The notes under the pieces were generated by a model. The model made no database searches. It saw nothing but the letters and a program-made list of their open reading frames with translations, and was not told the origin of the DNA. Of a DNA stretch of 64,000 nucleotides, positions 1-9,193 are shown one piece after another (the first letter of the stretch is position 1; each line of letters starts with the position of its first letter). Source of the stretch: Candidatus Thiodiazotropha endolucinida (GTDB lineage: Bacteria; Pseudomonadota; Gammaproteobacteria; Chromatiales; Chromatiaceae); the NCBI RefSeq assembly GCF_001715975.1, contig NZ_MARB01000002.1, forward strand, positions 62,001 to 126,000. Direction: 5' to 3'. Made by a program: the position numbers and the translations under genes.

Positions 1-1
1 G

Positions 2-2536
2 GATGAGCGCTACTTGAAAGCGGTCAAATACTCCACCAAGGCACCCCGCCATGAGCATCCGAAAATGGTGCTGTTGGCCGATATTGCCAGTGACAATGAA
101 GAGAGGCTGGAGCACACGGCCACAGAGGTCATACGCATGACAGAGGCCCGGGAAGGGGAGGCCTTTGTCGCCAGCAGCCCGGAGGCGCGCCGCAATTTCT
201 GGCTCGACCGCGCCCGCACGGCAGCGATTTCAGCCCATACCAACGCCTTCAAGATCAACGAGGATGTGGTCATCCCACTGGACAAGCTGGCCGACTACAG
301 CCGCGGCATCGAACGTATCAATATCGAGGAGTCGATCAAGAACAAGATTCGAATCGCCGAAGAGGTTATTGCCTATCTCGCCGGTGACCACTCAATGCGC
401 AAACCGGATGACGATTTTGAGACGAGTGACGAAAACCGCTCCATCCTACAGGCGAAGCTCGATCTGGCGCGGGAGGCGGTGACACAGGCCCGCCAACGCT
501 GGCACTCGCTGCTCACTCAGCTCGACGCCCCCGCCGACGCCCATGGCGCACTCTTAGACGAGGCTGTTCAGCGCACAGTCCAGCCCGGTGACCGATTGCT
601 CGACCTGCTGCTCAGACGCGACCTGGTGGTCTCTTACCGCAACGAAATCGCCACCCGCCTGGATGAGATATTCTCCGGGCAGGAGGTACGCCGAATCCGC
701 CGGGCGATGCGTGATATCCACGCCCGTCTGCGAGATTCCCGCCTGTTCGTCGCCCTGCACATGCATGCCGGCGATGGCAATGTGCACACCAATATACCTG
801 TCCACTCAGACAACTATGCCATGCTGCAGCAAGCAGACCGCATTGTTGACCGTATAATGGATCTGGCGATCTCTCTCGGTGGGGCGATTTCGGGAGAACA
901 TGGCATCGGCCTCACCAAACTGCAATACCTGGAAGCGGATAAACTCACCGCTTTCGCTGAATACAAACAGGAGGTCGACCCCCAGGGCCGGTTCAATCGC
1001 GGCAAGTTGATCGAGGGTGCCGATCTGGAGATGGCCTATACGCCCTCGCTGCGCTTGCTGGAACAGGAGGCCATCATCCTCGAAGAGAGTGAATTGGGCA
1101 CACTCAACGACGAGATTAAGCACTGTTTGCGATGTGGTAAGTGTAAACCGGTCTGCATGACCCACATACCCCGCGCCAATCTGCTCTATTCTCCCCGCAA
1201 CAAGATCCTTGCCACCGGTCTGATCGTGGAGGCCTTTCTCTACGAAGAACAGACCCGTCGCGGTATCTCCATGCAACACTTCGCTGAGATGAACGATGTC
1301 GCGGACCACTGCACGGTCTGTCACAAATGCGAAAACCCCTGCCCGGTCAATATCGATTTCGGTGAAGTGACGACAATGATGCGAAAAATCCTCGTGGACC
1401 GGGGTAAAAAGCGCAGAAACCTCGGCACAGCCGCCGCGTTGACCTTTCTCAACATCACTCACCCCGCCGCCATCCGCTGGCTACGCAAGGGATTGGCGGA
1501 ATGGGGCTTCAAAGGGCTCAATCTCGGTTACACCCTGGCTGGCAAGGCCGGTATGCGCAAGCCCAAAAACCAACCACCCAAAGCCACCACAGGAACACCA
1601 AAGCCCCAGGCAATGGTGGTGGAGATGGTGCAAAAACCGATACGGGTCGAACCGCTCAAACTGACCCTGCGGGATGCCCTGAAGCTGGAGACCACAGACT
1701 CTGTGCCGATTCTGCGCAACCCAAGAAAGGTCAATGAAGAGAGTGATGCGATTTTCTATTTTCCCGGTTGCGGTTCTGAGCGTCTGTTCAGTGAAATCGG
1801 TATGGCCACCCTTGCCATGCTTTGTGAACTGGGGGCGGAGACGGTCCTGCCGCCCAGCTATCTCTGTTGCGGCTATCCGCAAACCGCAGCCGGCCTCCAC
1901 GAACGCGGACATCGCATCACCACCGAGAACCGGGTCCTCTTCCACCGTATTGCCAATACCCTGAACTACATGGATATCAAGACCGTGCTGGTCTCATGCG
2001 GCACCTGTATGGACCAACTGCTGAAATATCAGTTCGAGAAGATCTTTCCCGGCTGTCGCCTGCTCGATATTCACGAATACATGATGGAGCGGGGAATCTC
2101 GTTACCGGGTGATCAGCAGACCGAGTATCTATACCACGATCCCTGTCACACCCCGATCAAACACTACACACCACAACAGGTTGCCAGCAACCTGATGGGC
2201 AAACCCATACTGCTGAGCGACCGCTGCTGCGGCGAAGCGGGCACACTGGGAACCAGCCGCCCCGACATCGCCAATCAGTTACGCTTCAGGAAATCGGAAG
2301 AACTCCACAATGGCATAGATAGACTGCTCAAAAATGACCCGGCTGCCGTACCGCAGATTAAGCTTTTGACAAGCTGCCCAGCCTGCCTGCAGGGACTCAG
2401 TCGCTACACCGACGAGACCGCCTTAAGACCTGAGTATCTGGTGCTTGAAACCATCCGACAGCTGCATGGGGAGGCGTGGCAACAGCGTTTCATCGATCAA
2501 CTGATGCAGGACGGCATCGAGCTTGTATTGGTCTAG
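2..2536 (+). CDS. FAD-linked oxidase / Fe-S (CCG-domain) oxidoreductase, C-terminal part (5' cut by window edge)
   Basis: The reading frame is open to the first base of the window, so this is the C-terminal ~845 residues of a longer protein. The first third resembles the C-terminal cap domain of FAD-linked oxidases (glycolate/D-lactate dehydrogenase type, with HMHAGDGNVHTN and ISGEHGIG near residues 255-295). Two clustered 4Fe-4S motifs follow around residues 370-445 (CLRCGKCKPVC and CTVCHKCENPCP), then two cysteine-rich CCG domains (FPGCG, CCGYPQ, DPCHT, CCGEAG). This order matches the large DUF3683-type FAD/Fe-S fusion proteins of proteobacteria, related to GlcD plus GlcF; these are membrane-associated or cytoplasmic 2-hydroxyacid-type dehydrogenases. 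The physiological substrate is not deducible. Confidence 0.8.
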   Translation, partial: DERYLKAVKYSTKAPRHEHPKMVLLADIASDNEERLEHTATEVIRMTEAREGEAFVASSPEARRNFWLDRARTAAISAHTNAFKINEDVVIPLDKLADYSRGIERINIEESIKNKIRIAEEVIAYLAGDHSMRKPDDDFETSDENRSILQAKLDLAREAVTQARQRWHSLLTQLDAPADAHGALLDEAVQRTVQPGDRLLDLLLRRDLVVSYRNEIATRLDEIFSGQEVRRIRRAMRDIHARLRDSRLFVALHMHAGDGNVHTNIPVHSDNYAMLQQADRIVDRIMDLAISLGGAISGEHGIGLTKLQYLEADKLTAFAEYKQEVDPQGRFNRGKLIEGADLEMAYTPSLRLLEQEAIILEESELGTLNDEIKHCLRCGKCKPVCMTHIPRANLLYSPRNKILATGLIVEAFLYEEQTRRGISMQHFAEMNDVADHCTVCHKCENPCPVNIDFGEVTTMMRKILVDRGKKRRNLGTAAALTFLNITHPAAIRWLRKGLAEWGFKGLNLGYTLAGKAGMRKPKNQPPKATTGTPKPQAMVVEMVQKPIRVEPLKLTLRDALKLETTDSVPILRNPRKVNEESDAIFYFPGCGSERLFSEIGMATLAMLCELGAETVLPPSYLCCGYPQTAAGLHERGHRITTENRVLFHRIANTLNYMDIKTVLVSCGTCMDQLLKYQFEKIFPGCRLLDIHEYMMERGISLPGDQQTEYLYHDPCHTPIKHYTPQQVASNLMGKPILLSDRCCGEAGTLGTSRPDIANQLRFRKSEELHNGIDRLLKNDPAAVPQIKLLTSCPACLQGLSRYTDETALRPEYLVLETIRQLHGEAWQQRFIDQLMQDGIELVLV

Positions 2537-2674
2537 CCAGACGTTATCCCCCTTATTCACATCGACTGTCGTTTCAATATTATTTGAGTGGTTCGGGTGT
2601 AATCATGTGCGCCTTACTTCTGCTACTGTTTACTCATACTCAATACAATAATAAGCATATTTAAGGTGAGTTTT

Positions 2675-5494
2675 ATGACCGATACCTTCGCGAAAGCCTG
2701 CATCAAGCATGATAAGGCACTGCGCCAGCGCGTACACTTGTTCGGCGTACTGCTGGGTGAAGTCCTGCACGAACAGGTGGGCAAGGAGACTTACACAGTC
2801 GTTGAACGGTTGCGTAAAGGCTACCTGAAACTGCATGCAAAACCTGATCGTGCACTCTATAACCGCCTCACCCGACTGATCGAATCCTTGCAACCGGAGA
2901 TGCTCAGTGCCGTGGTACGCGCCTTCAGTATCTATTTCATGCTGGTAAACATCGCAGAAGAGGCGTTTCTGCATCGTCAACGCCGGCGTATTGCAGGCAA
3001 GGGCAGCGAGCTTTGGGAGGGGTCTTTCGATCACACATTGCGTGGCTTCCGCAAACAGGGCATTGCACCACAGCAACTGCAAAACATTCTCGATGATGCA
3101 GCCTATATACCGGTTTTTACCGCCCACCCGACAGAATCGAAACGCCTGGTCGTCATGAAACTGTTACGGCGAATATTCCTCACAAGCGAGGTGCTGGATG
3201 CACCGAAACGCGGCATAAACCAACGGCAAGCGGCGATTAAATCGCTCAAGACGCAAATCCAGATCTTATGGAAAACCGAAGAGGTGAGGGCGGTGCGACC
3301 CGAGGTTCGGAATGAGATACGTCTTGGGCTTTACTACTTCCAAAACAGCCTGTTTGAAGCTATCCCCCAGGTTTTTCGCCGCCTTCAGAACGGCATCGAC
3401 CGGGTCTATGCCGACCATCAGGAGTATCATGGTATCCAGTTGCCACCCTTTATTCGATTCGGTTCCTGGATCGGCGGAGACCGTGACGGCAACCCCTTTG
3501 TCACAGCGGAAGTCACCCGCCTTGCACTGAAACTGCAACAGCAAACCATACTGGGTGAGTATATTCGTCGTGTCGACAAGCTGATTGCGGAGCTGACCTT
3601 CTCCGACAGGTTCTGTACCCCCAACTGGTCGTTCAACGAGAGCCTCAAATCCGACAACGAACGTTATCAAGCCTTCTTCCAAGACAATCCCAGACGCTTC
3701 GAGGATGAACCTTACCGGCGTAAATTGTTCATTGTTCGCGAAAGACTGAAACAGTCACTGCAAACCGTCGAGGCGGCGCCAACGCCAATACAGGATTCGA
3801 ATCCGGAAGCCTACACCACCGAGACAGCCTTCCAACGTGATCTCAAGCTGATATCTCATTCATTGCTCAGCCATGGCGATGAAGATGCCGCAGAGGGTGA
3901 GCTGCAGGACCTGATCCATCTTGCCGAGACCTTTGGTTTCTACCTGGCACGCCTCGATATCAGACAAGAGTCCTCCCTGCACACGAGTGCCGTGGCTGAG
4001 ATTCTCCGTATTACCGGCGATGAGACCGAGTATCAGAAACTGAACAGTCAGCAGCGCATACAATTGCTCGACAGCGTGATTACCGAGGGTACGACACAAC
4101 CGTTGCAGGTGGATAAACTCTCTCAAGAGACCCGTGACATACTTGAGGTATTTGACCTTATTGCGGACAGTAAACGCGATATCAGTCCCCTCGCGATTGG
4201 ACAGTATGTAATTTCCATGACCCACCATGCCAGTGACATCATGGAGGTCGCATTCCTTGGCAGCCTCTCGGGTCTTATCGGTCTGCAGAACGGCGCCTGG
4301 TTTTGTCAGCTTGAAATTTCACCCCTGTTCGAAACCATCAATGACTTGAAGAACAGTGAATCGATCCTCGACGAACTGTTTTCCAATAGTTGTTATCGGC
4401 AGCTGCTTAACGCCAATAATGATCGACAGGAAGTCATGCTCGGCTACTCGGACTCCGCGAAGGATGGCGGGATCATGGCCTCAGCCTGGAATCTCTATCA
4501 AACCCAAAAGCGTATTATCGCGCTTGCGGAAAAACAAGGTATTCAGTGCAGACTCTTTCACGGTCGTGGAGGCACGGTAGGCCGTGGTGGCGGCCCCACC
4601 CATCAATCCATTCTTGCCCAGCCCGGCAATACGGTTAAAGGGGAGATAAAATTTACCGAGCAGGGCGAGGTACTTTCAAATAAATACAGCAATTTCGAAA
4701 CCGCCATCTTCGAATTGACCATGGGCATCACCGGGCTTTTCAAAGCCAGTCTTGGTGAAGTACGCGATATCAGGGAGGAGAAACAACAATATCTCGAAGC
4801 CCTGGAAGAGATCGCAACCATCAGCGAACAACATTTTCGAAAATTGACCGAAGGCACCGACGGCTTTCTCGACTACTTCTATGAGGCCACACCGGTTAAC
4901 GAGATCGGAATGATGAATATCGGCTCACGTCCCTCGCATCGTAGTAAGGGCAATCGTTCCAAATCATCGGTCAGGGCTATTGCATGGGTATTCGGTTGGG
5001 GACAAGCAAGGCAGAACATTCCCGGTTGGTACGGCATCGGCTTTGCGCTTGAGCAATGGCGCAGGCAAAAGCCAGGCCGCATGAAAACCCTGCAGGCTAT
5101 GTACAGGCACTGGCCCTTTTTTCACGCGCTACTGAGCAATGCTCAGATGGCGCTGTTCAAAACCGACATGACCATCGCCTGGGAGTACGCCAACCTCTGT
5201 GGTGACAACTCCACACGGGATCGAATCTTCAGCGAAATTGAACTCGAATACGAGCGGACCAGGAAGCAGATTCTTAAGATAGCCCGAATAGATAATCTGC
5301 TGGATGACATGCCAGTACTGCAAAAATCGCTCAGTCGTCGCGACTCCTACCTCGACCCCCTCAACCACATACAGCTGGGTCTTCTCAGGCACTATCGCCA
5401 CACCGATCTCCAGGAGGAAGAGGAAGAGATGTGGTTGCGTCCGCTACTGCGTTCAATCAACGCCATTTCCGCTGGACTGCGAAATACCGGTTAA
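2675..5494 (+). CDS. ppc: phosphoenolpyruvate carboxylase
   Basis: Catalyses carboxylation of PEP with bicarbonate to oxaloacetate, the anaplerotic feed of the TCA cycle. At 939 residues it is slightly longer than the usual ~880. Signature catalytic elements are present: TAHPTES with the catalytic His near residue 151, [10 protein letters not shown] near 590, and [17 protein letters not shown] near 630. The C-terminal motif normally ending in NTG is retained (RNTG). The ATG at 2675 is chosen over the upstream GTG at 2666 because an AAGGTGAG ribosome-binding site (2663-2670) ends five bases before it and overlaps the GTG. It stands alone, with no co-directional neighbour close by. Confidence 0.95.
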   Translation: MTDTFAKACIKHDKALRQRVHLFGVLLGEVLHEQVGKETYTVVERLRKGYLKLHAKPDRALYNRLTRLIESLQPEMLSAVVRAFSIYFMLVNIAEEAFLHRQRRRIAGKGSELWEGSFDHTLRGFRKQGIAPQQLQNILDDAAYIPVFTAHPTESKRLVVMKLLRRIFLTSEVLDAPKRGINQRQAAIKSLKTQIQILWKTEEVRAVRPEVRNEIRLGLYYFQNSLFEAIPQVFRRLQNGIDRVYADHQEYHGIQLPPFIRFGSWIGGDRDGNPFVTAEVTRLALKLQQQTILGEYIRRVDKLIAELTFSDRFCTPNWSFNESLKSDNERYQAFFQDNPRRFEDEPYRRKLFIVRERLKQSLQTVEAAPTPIQDSNPEAYTTETAFQRDLKLISHSLLSHGDEDAAEGELQDLIHLAETFGFYLARLDIRQESSLHTSAVAEILRITGDETEYQKLNSQQRIQLLDSVITEGTTQPLQVDKLSQETRDILEVFDLIADSKRDISPLAIGQYVISMTHHASDIMEVAFLGSLSGLIGLQNGAWFCQLEISPLFETINDLKNSESILDELFSNSCYRQLLNANNDRQEVMLGYSDSAKDGGIMASAWNLYQTQKRIIALAEKQGIQCRLFHGRGGTVGRGGGPTHQSILAQPGNTVKGEIKFTEQGEVLSNKYSNFETAIFELTMGITGLFKASLGEVRDIREEKQQYLEALEEIATISEQHFRKLTEGTDGFLDYFYEATPVNEIGMMNIGSRPSHRSKGNRSKSSVRAIAWVFGWGQARQNIPGWYGIGFALEQWRRQKPGRMKTLQAMYRHWPFFHALLSNAQMALFKTDMTIAWEYANLCGDNSTRDRIFSEIELEYERTRKQILKIARIDNLLDDMPVLQKSLSRRDSYLDPLNHIQLGLLRHYRHTDLQEEEEEMWLRPLLRSINAISAGLRNTG

Positions 5495-5540
5495 CCGTAT
5501 CGCAAAGGATAGGATGCCCTGCAGCTGATCTTGTCATCGA

Positions 5541-5565
5541 ACATTCCGGTCTCAACCGGACATGT
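5541..5565 (+). terminator. candidate terminator hairpin after ppc
   Basis: TCCGGT/ACCGGA arms around a CTCA loop, extended by ACAT/ATGT with one bulge, 47 bases after the ppc stop, followed by TTTG. A wider GCAGCT (5521) / AAGCTGC (5571) pairing could enclose it. The T tail is short, so termination is plausible rather than certain. Confidence 0.4.
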
Positions 5566-5695
5566 TTGTGAAGCTGCTTGCATATTTGTGAACTCAACCA
5601 TTGGTCATCACTTTTCTTTACTGTAGTTTTCTCACCGTGCGCCGATTAAAAAGAAGCGATTCGGCAGACCCTGTCTGTTGGTGCATCAAATAGAA

Positions 5696-6997
5696 ATGCA
5701 GATTAAGAATATGTTGTTGATCAAGAATAAAACTCTGGTGGTGATAGTCATAGCACTGGGAATTACGCTGAGTGCCTGCGGCGGCGGCTCGAGCAGCGAT
5801 ACTTCGAGCACCAACAGTACTGAGCAGAACAACACTCAAGACCAGGCAGAGCAGGATACTCCGGCTGCCGGTGATGAAACCCCACCCGAGACAGAAGAGA
5901 CAGCACCACCTGATCCGGTGCAGACAAACCAACGGCCCACCGCTCGGGTGACTGCCTCACAACTGGCCACATCGGGTGAGACCGTGACTTTGGACGGTTC
6001 CGGCTCAAGCGATCCGGATGGAGATACCCTGAATTTTATCTGGCGTCAGACCCAGGGATCATCGATCGGCTTGGTGAACGTGGCAAGTCCAACCCTCAGC
6101 TTCATAGCTCCAAGCGTCGAACAGGCAACCACCTACAGTTTCCTGCTGCAGGTAAACGATGGCGAGCTCTCCGACAGTGCGGCGATATCCATCACCGTAA
6201 CGCCAATGGTGGACAGCACGCCACCCACCATCGTGGCAAGAGTACCACAACCAAGCGCCACCGATGTCTCAGTCACAACCAGTATCCGTGTGGATTTTGA
6301 CGAGCCACTGCTGGAATCCTTGATCAACAATCAAAGCCTGCAGCTAAGTGTCGATTCCTCCCCTGTTTCGGCAAGCGTCAGCTACGACGACCAAAACAAC
6401 CGCCTATCGCTGACCCCTGATGCGGCACTTACCGCGGCAACAACATACACTGTCACCCTTGCCGGTAACCTGCAGGACCTGGCCGGCAATCCTGTGGCGA
6501 GTGTCAATTGGAACTTCACTACGGGATCACAATATAACCTGGGAGAGACACCACAAAGCACCATCGATCTCTGTATGAGCACAAGCGATAAGGCTATGCT
6601 AAGCCTGATCAACGACGCCAGGGCCGTAGCAAGATCCTGCGGCACCACCAACTATCCGGCGGCGCCGTCGCTCGCCTGGCACTGCAGCCTCGAGCAGGCC
6701 GCTCAAGGCCACTCCACATCGATGGCCGACAACAACTTTTTCAGCCATACCGGTCTTGACGATTCAGATCCGGGAGACCGTATTACTGCTACTGGGTATA
6801 TCTGGCGCACATATGGCGAGAATATCGCGGCCGGTTACCCTGATGAGGAGAGCACCGTGTCCGCTTTGCTGGACAGCCCCGGTCATTGCGCCAATATCAT
6901 GAATCCCGGTTTTAGCGAAGTGGGTACCGCGGTTGCTGAAAACTCCGCATCCACCTACGTCATCTACTGGACGCAGAATTTTGCCGACAGATTCTAG
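5696..6997 (+). CDS. lipoprotein with PKD-like, Big_5-like and C-terminal CAP/SCP domains
   Basis: A 433-residue predicted lipoprotein. A hydrophobic N-terminus ends in the lipobox LSAC followed by GGGSSS, so it is probably anchored in the outer or inner membrane facing out of the cytoplasm. A Ser/Thr/Pro/Glu-rich linker leads to a PKD-like beta domain (DGSGSSDPDGD, residues ~85-170), a bacterial Ig-like Big_5 type domain (FDEPL, TYTVTL, LQDLAGNPV, ~175-280) and a CAP/SCP domain (~298-433) with HSTSMADNNFFSH, GENIAAG and SPGHCANIMNPGFSEVG, including the His/Glu residues typical of bacterial CAP proteins. Four Cys occur in the CAP part. Substrate unknown. No clear ribosome-binding site separates the ATG at 5696 from that at 5711, which also gives a good signal sequence. 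Confidence 0.85.
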   Translation: MQIKNMLLIKNKTLVVIVIALGITLSACGGGSSSDTSSTNSTEQNNTQDQAEQDTPAAGDETPPETEETAPPDPVQTNQRPTARVTASQLATSGETVTLDGSGSSDPDGDTLNFIWRQTQGSSIGLVNVASPTLSFIAPSVEQATTYSFLLQVNDGELSDSAAISITVTPMVDSTPPTIVARVPQPSATDVSVTTSIRVDFDEPLLESLINNQSLQLSVDSSPVSASVSYDDQNNRLSLTPDAALTAATTYTVTLAGNLQDLAGNPVASVNWNFTTGSQYNLGETPQSTIDLCMSTSDKAMLSLINDARAVARSCGTTNYPAAPSLAWHCSLEQAAQGHSTSMADNNFFSHTGLDDSDPGDRITATGYIWRTYGENIAAGYPDEESTVSALLDSPGHCANIMNPGFSEVGTAVAENSASTYVIYWTQNFADRF

Positions 6998-7237
6998 GGG
7001 CTGTTTAAAACAATCTGAAGATCAGACCGGTAAAAAACCTAATCGAACAGGCCGCGAATAGGCATAAATCACCACAAAATAACCGCTACTCTACCGTTCC
7101 ACGCTCCTGGGAGGGAATGCATATCCATAGGTGCTCATTCCCATTCTATTCTGCCACCCGTATGCGTCTCCGCCTTTTTGTCGATTGTCTGTCAGCTTAC
7201 TCTCTAACCGACACGACACGGGCCAGCGTCTGCGAAC

Positions 7238-7915
7238 TTATTCGACCTGAAGTGATTTGGCCCGTGCTTTTATCTGTTCCATGCGCGCAACTCCCTGTTC
7301 GAAAATCTCTCCGCTCGCATCGGGAATAGGTTGACTTACCGCCTGGGTGAGGAGGGCTTTCAGCTGGACCGGATCAAACAGGGTGACTGCGGCCTCGAAC
7401 TCGGCCTGATCGGCACTCAACAGGGCAGGCAGCAGCTCATCCTGGGCAATCGGTGATTCAGGATCCAGAAGGTCCGCCACCAGGGGGCTTTCAAGCAACT
7501 CATAATGTGCCCGGCGAGCTATCTCTTCTTGTTCCAACTCTTGATGCGCAAGGGAGTCATTCCCCGAACCCTTCCACACCGATCGCATGATCACTTCCAC
7601 CAGTTTTTTAATCGCCTCTTTGTTGGGCGTTTGATCATCAGCCAGGCGACATGCTGTTTCATAGGCCTGGTCGAGCCGTTCCTTCAATCCCAAAATGACA
7701 TCGCTCTGTTCATGTGGACCTAGCGCCACAGCCTCTCCGACCAGGCCGCGTAAATATCCGATATAGGCCACCAGCTCCTCATGATCGCGGCGCTGGGCCT
7801 CCCTCAATTGCGCTTGTGTCAGCTGGCGGGCCGCCTCAGGGAAAAGGGGATTCTCATGTTTTCGCAGCAGATGGCGTTCATGCCTTCCCGGGCGCTCACT
7901 AAACAACAAACTCAT
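7238..7915 (-). CDS. hypothetical acidic, helical protein
   Basis: A 225-residue protein I do not recognise. It has no signal peptide or membrane segment, is rich in Glu, Ala, Leu and Gln and looks mostly alpha-helical; the first ~30 residues are basic (ERPGRHERHLLRKHE). The ATG at 7915 is preferred to the TTG at 7930 because a weak ACAGAG lies upstream of it. It is transcribed alone, with no close neighbour on its strand. Codon usage looks like that of neighbouring genes, so it is probably a real cytoplasmic protein, but no function can be assigned. Confidence 0.6.
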   Translation of the reverse strand: MSLLFSERPGRHERHLLRKHENPLFPEAARQLTQAQLREAQRRDHEELVAYIGYLRGLVGEAVALGPHEQSDVILGLKERLDQAYETACRLADDQTPNKEAIKKLVEVIMRSVWKGSGNDSLAHQELEQEEIARRAHYELLESPLVADLLDPESPIAQDELLPALLSADQAEFEAAVTLFDPVQLKALLTQAVSQPIPDASGEIFEQGVARMEQIKARAKSLQVE

Positions 7916-8076
7916 ATTTAACTCTGTCAAAGAAGAGGTCTAGATAGGGAGTTTTACCATGAAAAGGCAGTCAATGGGCATATTCCTGACCTACGCGACG
8001 TTCACCATCGGAAAGTACCAGGAAAGGAGAAATAGTCCAAATTTTGCTCGTGAAGCGCCTATTAATAGCTAATTTA

Positions 8077-8090
8077 TTGATATTAATCAG
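8077..8090 (+). promoter_or_regulatory. FNR/Anr-type box upstream of micropeptide 1
   Basis: TTGATATTAATCAG matches the FNR consensus TTGATNNNNATCAA at 9 of the 10 specified bases. Its centre is 8083.5; a class II arrangement (centre at -41.5) would put the start of transcription near 8125 and the -10 element on TACCCT at 8113-8118. The downstream micropeptide starts at 8204. The site is seen; regulation is inferred. Confidence 0.5.
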
Positions 8091-8203
8091 TTGTTTCTGC
8101 GTCAAGAGCAATTACCCTACTCTGCGCAGTGTTAATGCTGCACAGCGTTTACATCGAGTTGCGTGAACTTTTATGGTCAGTGTCAAACTTGGAGGACATC
8201 ACC

Positions 8204-8284
8204 ATGTTAGGTAGTGAAAAGGCAATCGTTGGAGCAATAGCCATTTTGGTACTCGGAATTGTCGCCGCAGTACTGCTTGGCTGA
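8204..8284 (+). CDS. 26-residue membrane micropeptide, paralog 1
   Basis: ATG with a strong GGAGG ribosome-binding site eight bases upstream (8191-8195) encodes a 26-residue peptide beginning MLGSEKAI. Residues 7-26 form one hydrophobic helix rich in small residues (Gly10, Ala11, Gly18, Ala21, Ala22, Gly26), with a short Glu-Lys pair at the N-terminus. A second gene at 9106 encodes a peptide of the same length with 17 of 26 residues identical; eight of those 17 codons differ only synonymously, which is evidence that the protein sequence is under selection. It is probably an inner-membrane single-span peptide, perhaps a small subunit of a larger complex or a regulator. I recognise no known family. 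A GC-rich hairpin follows the stop. Confidence 0.7.
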   Translation: MLGSEKAIVGAIAILVLGIVAAVLLG

Positions 8285-8292
8285 ATGAAAAT

Positions 8293-8318
8293 GGGCGGTG
8301 GAGTAGCCTCTACCGCCC
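8293..8318. terminator. bidirectional hairpin between micropeptide 1 and hemerythrin
   Basis: Eleven-base arms GGGCGGTGGAG and CTCTACCGCCC with a TAGC loop, one wobble pair. It starts 9 bases after the micropeptide stop and 28 bases beyond the end of the convergent hemerythrin gene. No T run, so it may act as a transcript-end stabiliser or weak terminator for both. Confidence 0.5.
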
Positions 8319-8345
8319 TGGCCTCCGCAAATCAATCGATCGGTG

Positions 8346-8780
8346 TTACATGACCTGGCTGAGAAACTGTGCGGTAACCATGTCCATGCTCTTCACATGC
8401 TGGTCAAACCAGGCCCGCCATTCAACAAAGATATAGTCGGCAAGCTGCTGTAATCCCTGCTCCCTCAACCACTGATCCTGCACTGACTCGATTCGTGTTA
8501 GCACCTCAGCATGCTCCGCCTTATGTACAGGGTAGGGCGGAAAGGCATAGCTTTCCATCAATCTGTTTTCACCCTCGAAATGGGCACGAGTATGCTCCAC
8601 CCACTCAGCCAGCAGATGGCTGATCTGTTCAGGATCGAGAGCGCCATCAATGGCTTGCAACACCATCTCACCCAGCCGATTGATCAGGCCGACCTCCTCC
8701 ATGTGGACTTCGTTCATGGATGTCAGGGCCACACTTGGTAATTCAGTAATATCAACCACGGGCAAATGATATGGACTCAC
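8346..8780 (-). CDS. bacteriohemerythrin
   Basis: A 144-residue hemerythrin-like protein binding O2 (or NO) at a non-haem di-iron site in the cytoplasm. The usual ligand pattern is complete: His26 (NEVHMEEV), His67 and Glu71 (HFEGENRLM), His86 and His90 (YPVHKAEHAEVL), His128 and Asp133 (HVKSMD). It is a stand-alone single domain of typical length. The GTG start at 8780 is preceded by GAGAG at suitable spacing. An exact FNR box at 8844-8857 is placed for class II activation, implying expression at low oxygen, where single-domain hemerythrins are thought to deliver oxygen to oxidases or buffer it. It lies between two paralogous micropeptide genes. Confidence 0.93.
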   Translation of the reverse strand: MSPYHLPVVDITELPSVALTSMNEVHMEEVGLINRLGEMVLQAIDGALDPEQISHLLAEWVEHTRAHFEGENRLMESYAFPPYPVHKAEHAEVLTRIESVQDQWLREQGLQQLADYIFVEWRAWFDQHVKSMDMVTAQFLSQVM

Positions 8781-8843
8781 GATGGACTCTCGTAGCGGCT
8801 GTCGGAAACCGTGGCATGCTACTCGATTGACCTGTACAGACCT

Positions 8844-8857
8844 TTGATTTCGATCAA
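8844..8857 (-). promoter_or_regulatory. exact FNR/Anr box upstream of hemerythrin
   Basis: TTGATTTCGATCAA is a perfect TTGATNNNNATCAA dyad, centre 8850.5. On the minus strand a class II geometry gives a transcription start near 8809 and a -10 element exactly on TAGCAT (complement of 8816-8821), 29 bases before the hemerythrin GTG. Box and -10 are both seen in the sequence; activation by an FNR-family protein is inferred. Confidence 0.65.
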
Positions 8858-8973
8858 CACTCTGCCAGATAAGCCACGGGGATCGACCGATTGTTTGTCT
8901 GCAAGTGAACCATATTATTCAACAAATCATCGATATAGATATTACAAAGCTTAATGCCTTATAAATATTATGG

Positions 8974-9001
8974 TATTTGATTGCAAATATTGAAATTCAA
9001 T
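8974..9001. promoter_or_regulatory. two abutting inverted repeats upstream of micropeptide 2
   Basis: TATTTG-ATTG-CAAATA (8974-8989) is directly followed by ATTGAA-A-TTCAAT (8989-9001), both perfect dyads. A possible -10 (TATACA at 9018-9023 or TATAAC at 9024-9029) lies just downstream. The spacing TTG-N4/5-CAA does not fit FNR, so another regulator, or AT-rich chance structure, must be considered. Confidence 0.35.
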
Positions 9002-9105
9002 TTTTTCGCACCACGTGTATACATATAACCAGATCCAAGGGACTGGTTGTAAGGCAAGACATAACGACTCTTTATTTAAGGTGTTTGTTAAAGGAGGCTA
9101 CAACT

Positions 9106-9186
9106 ATGTTAGGCAGTGAAAAGGCCATTATCGGCGCAGTCGGTCTCATTCTGCTCGGTATTATTGCATCGGTACTCATCGGATAA
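9106..9186 (+). CDS. 26-residue membrane micropeptide, paralog 2
   Basis: The second copy of the MLGSEKAI peptide, again exactly 26 residues, with a strong AAGGAGG ribosome-binding site (9091-9096) before the ATG. The N-terminal eight residues are identical to those of the copy at 8204, and the hydrophobic helix differs mainly by Ile/Val/Leu exchanges while Gly10, Ala11, Gly18, Ala21 and Gly26 are kept. The stop codon differs (TAA against TGA). A possible GC-rich hairpin follows. Longer in-frame reading upstream to 8977 is open but lacks a ribosome-binding site and shares nothing with the other copy, so the short form is the gene. Function unknown; a membrane role is inferred. Confidence 0.7.
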   Translation: MLGSEKAIIGAVGLILLGIIASVLIG

Positions 9187-9193
9187 GCGGCAT

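Noticed and set aside
8977-9186. A 69-residue protein beginning upstream of micropeptide 2
   Set aside because: The long form has no ribosome-binding site, its first 43 residues share nothing with paralog 1, and the dyads and probable promoter lie within it.
8204-9186. Micropeptides as a type I toxin pair
   Set aside because: Length and hydrophobicity would fit, but there is no visible antisense RNA gene or long structured leader; strong ribosome-binding sites and conserved helix residues favour a constitutive membrane peptide. Not excluded, just not supported.
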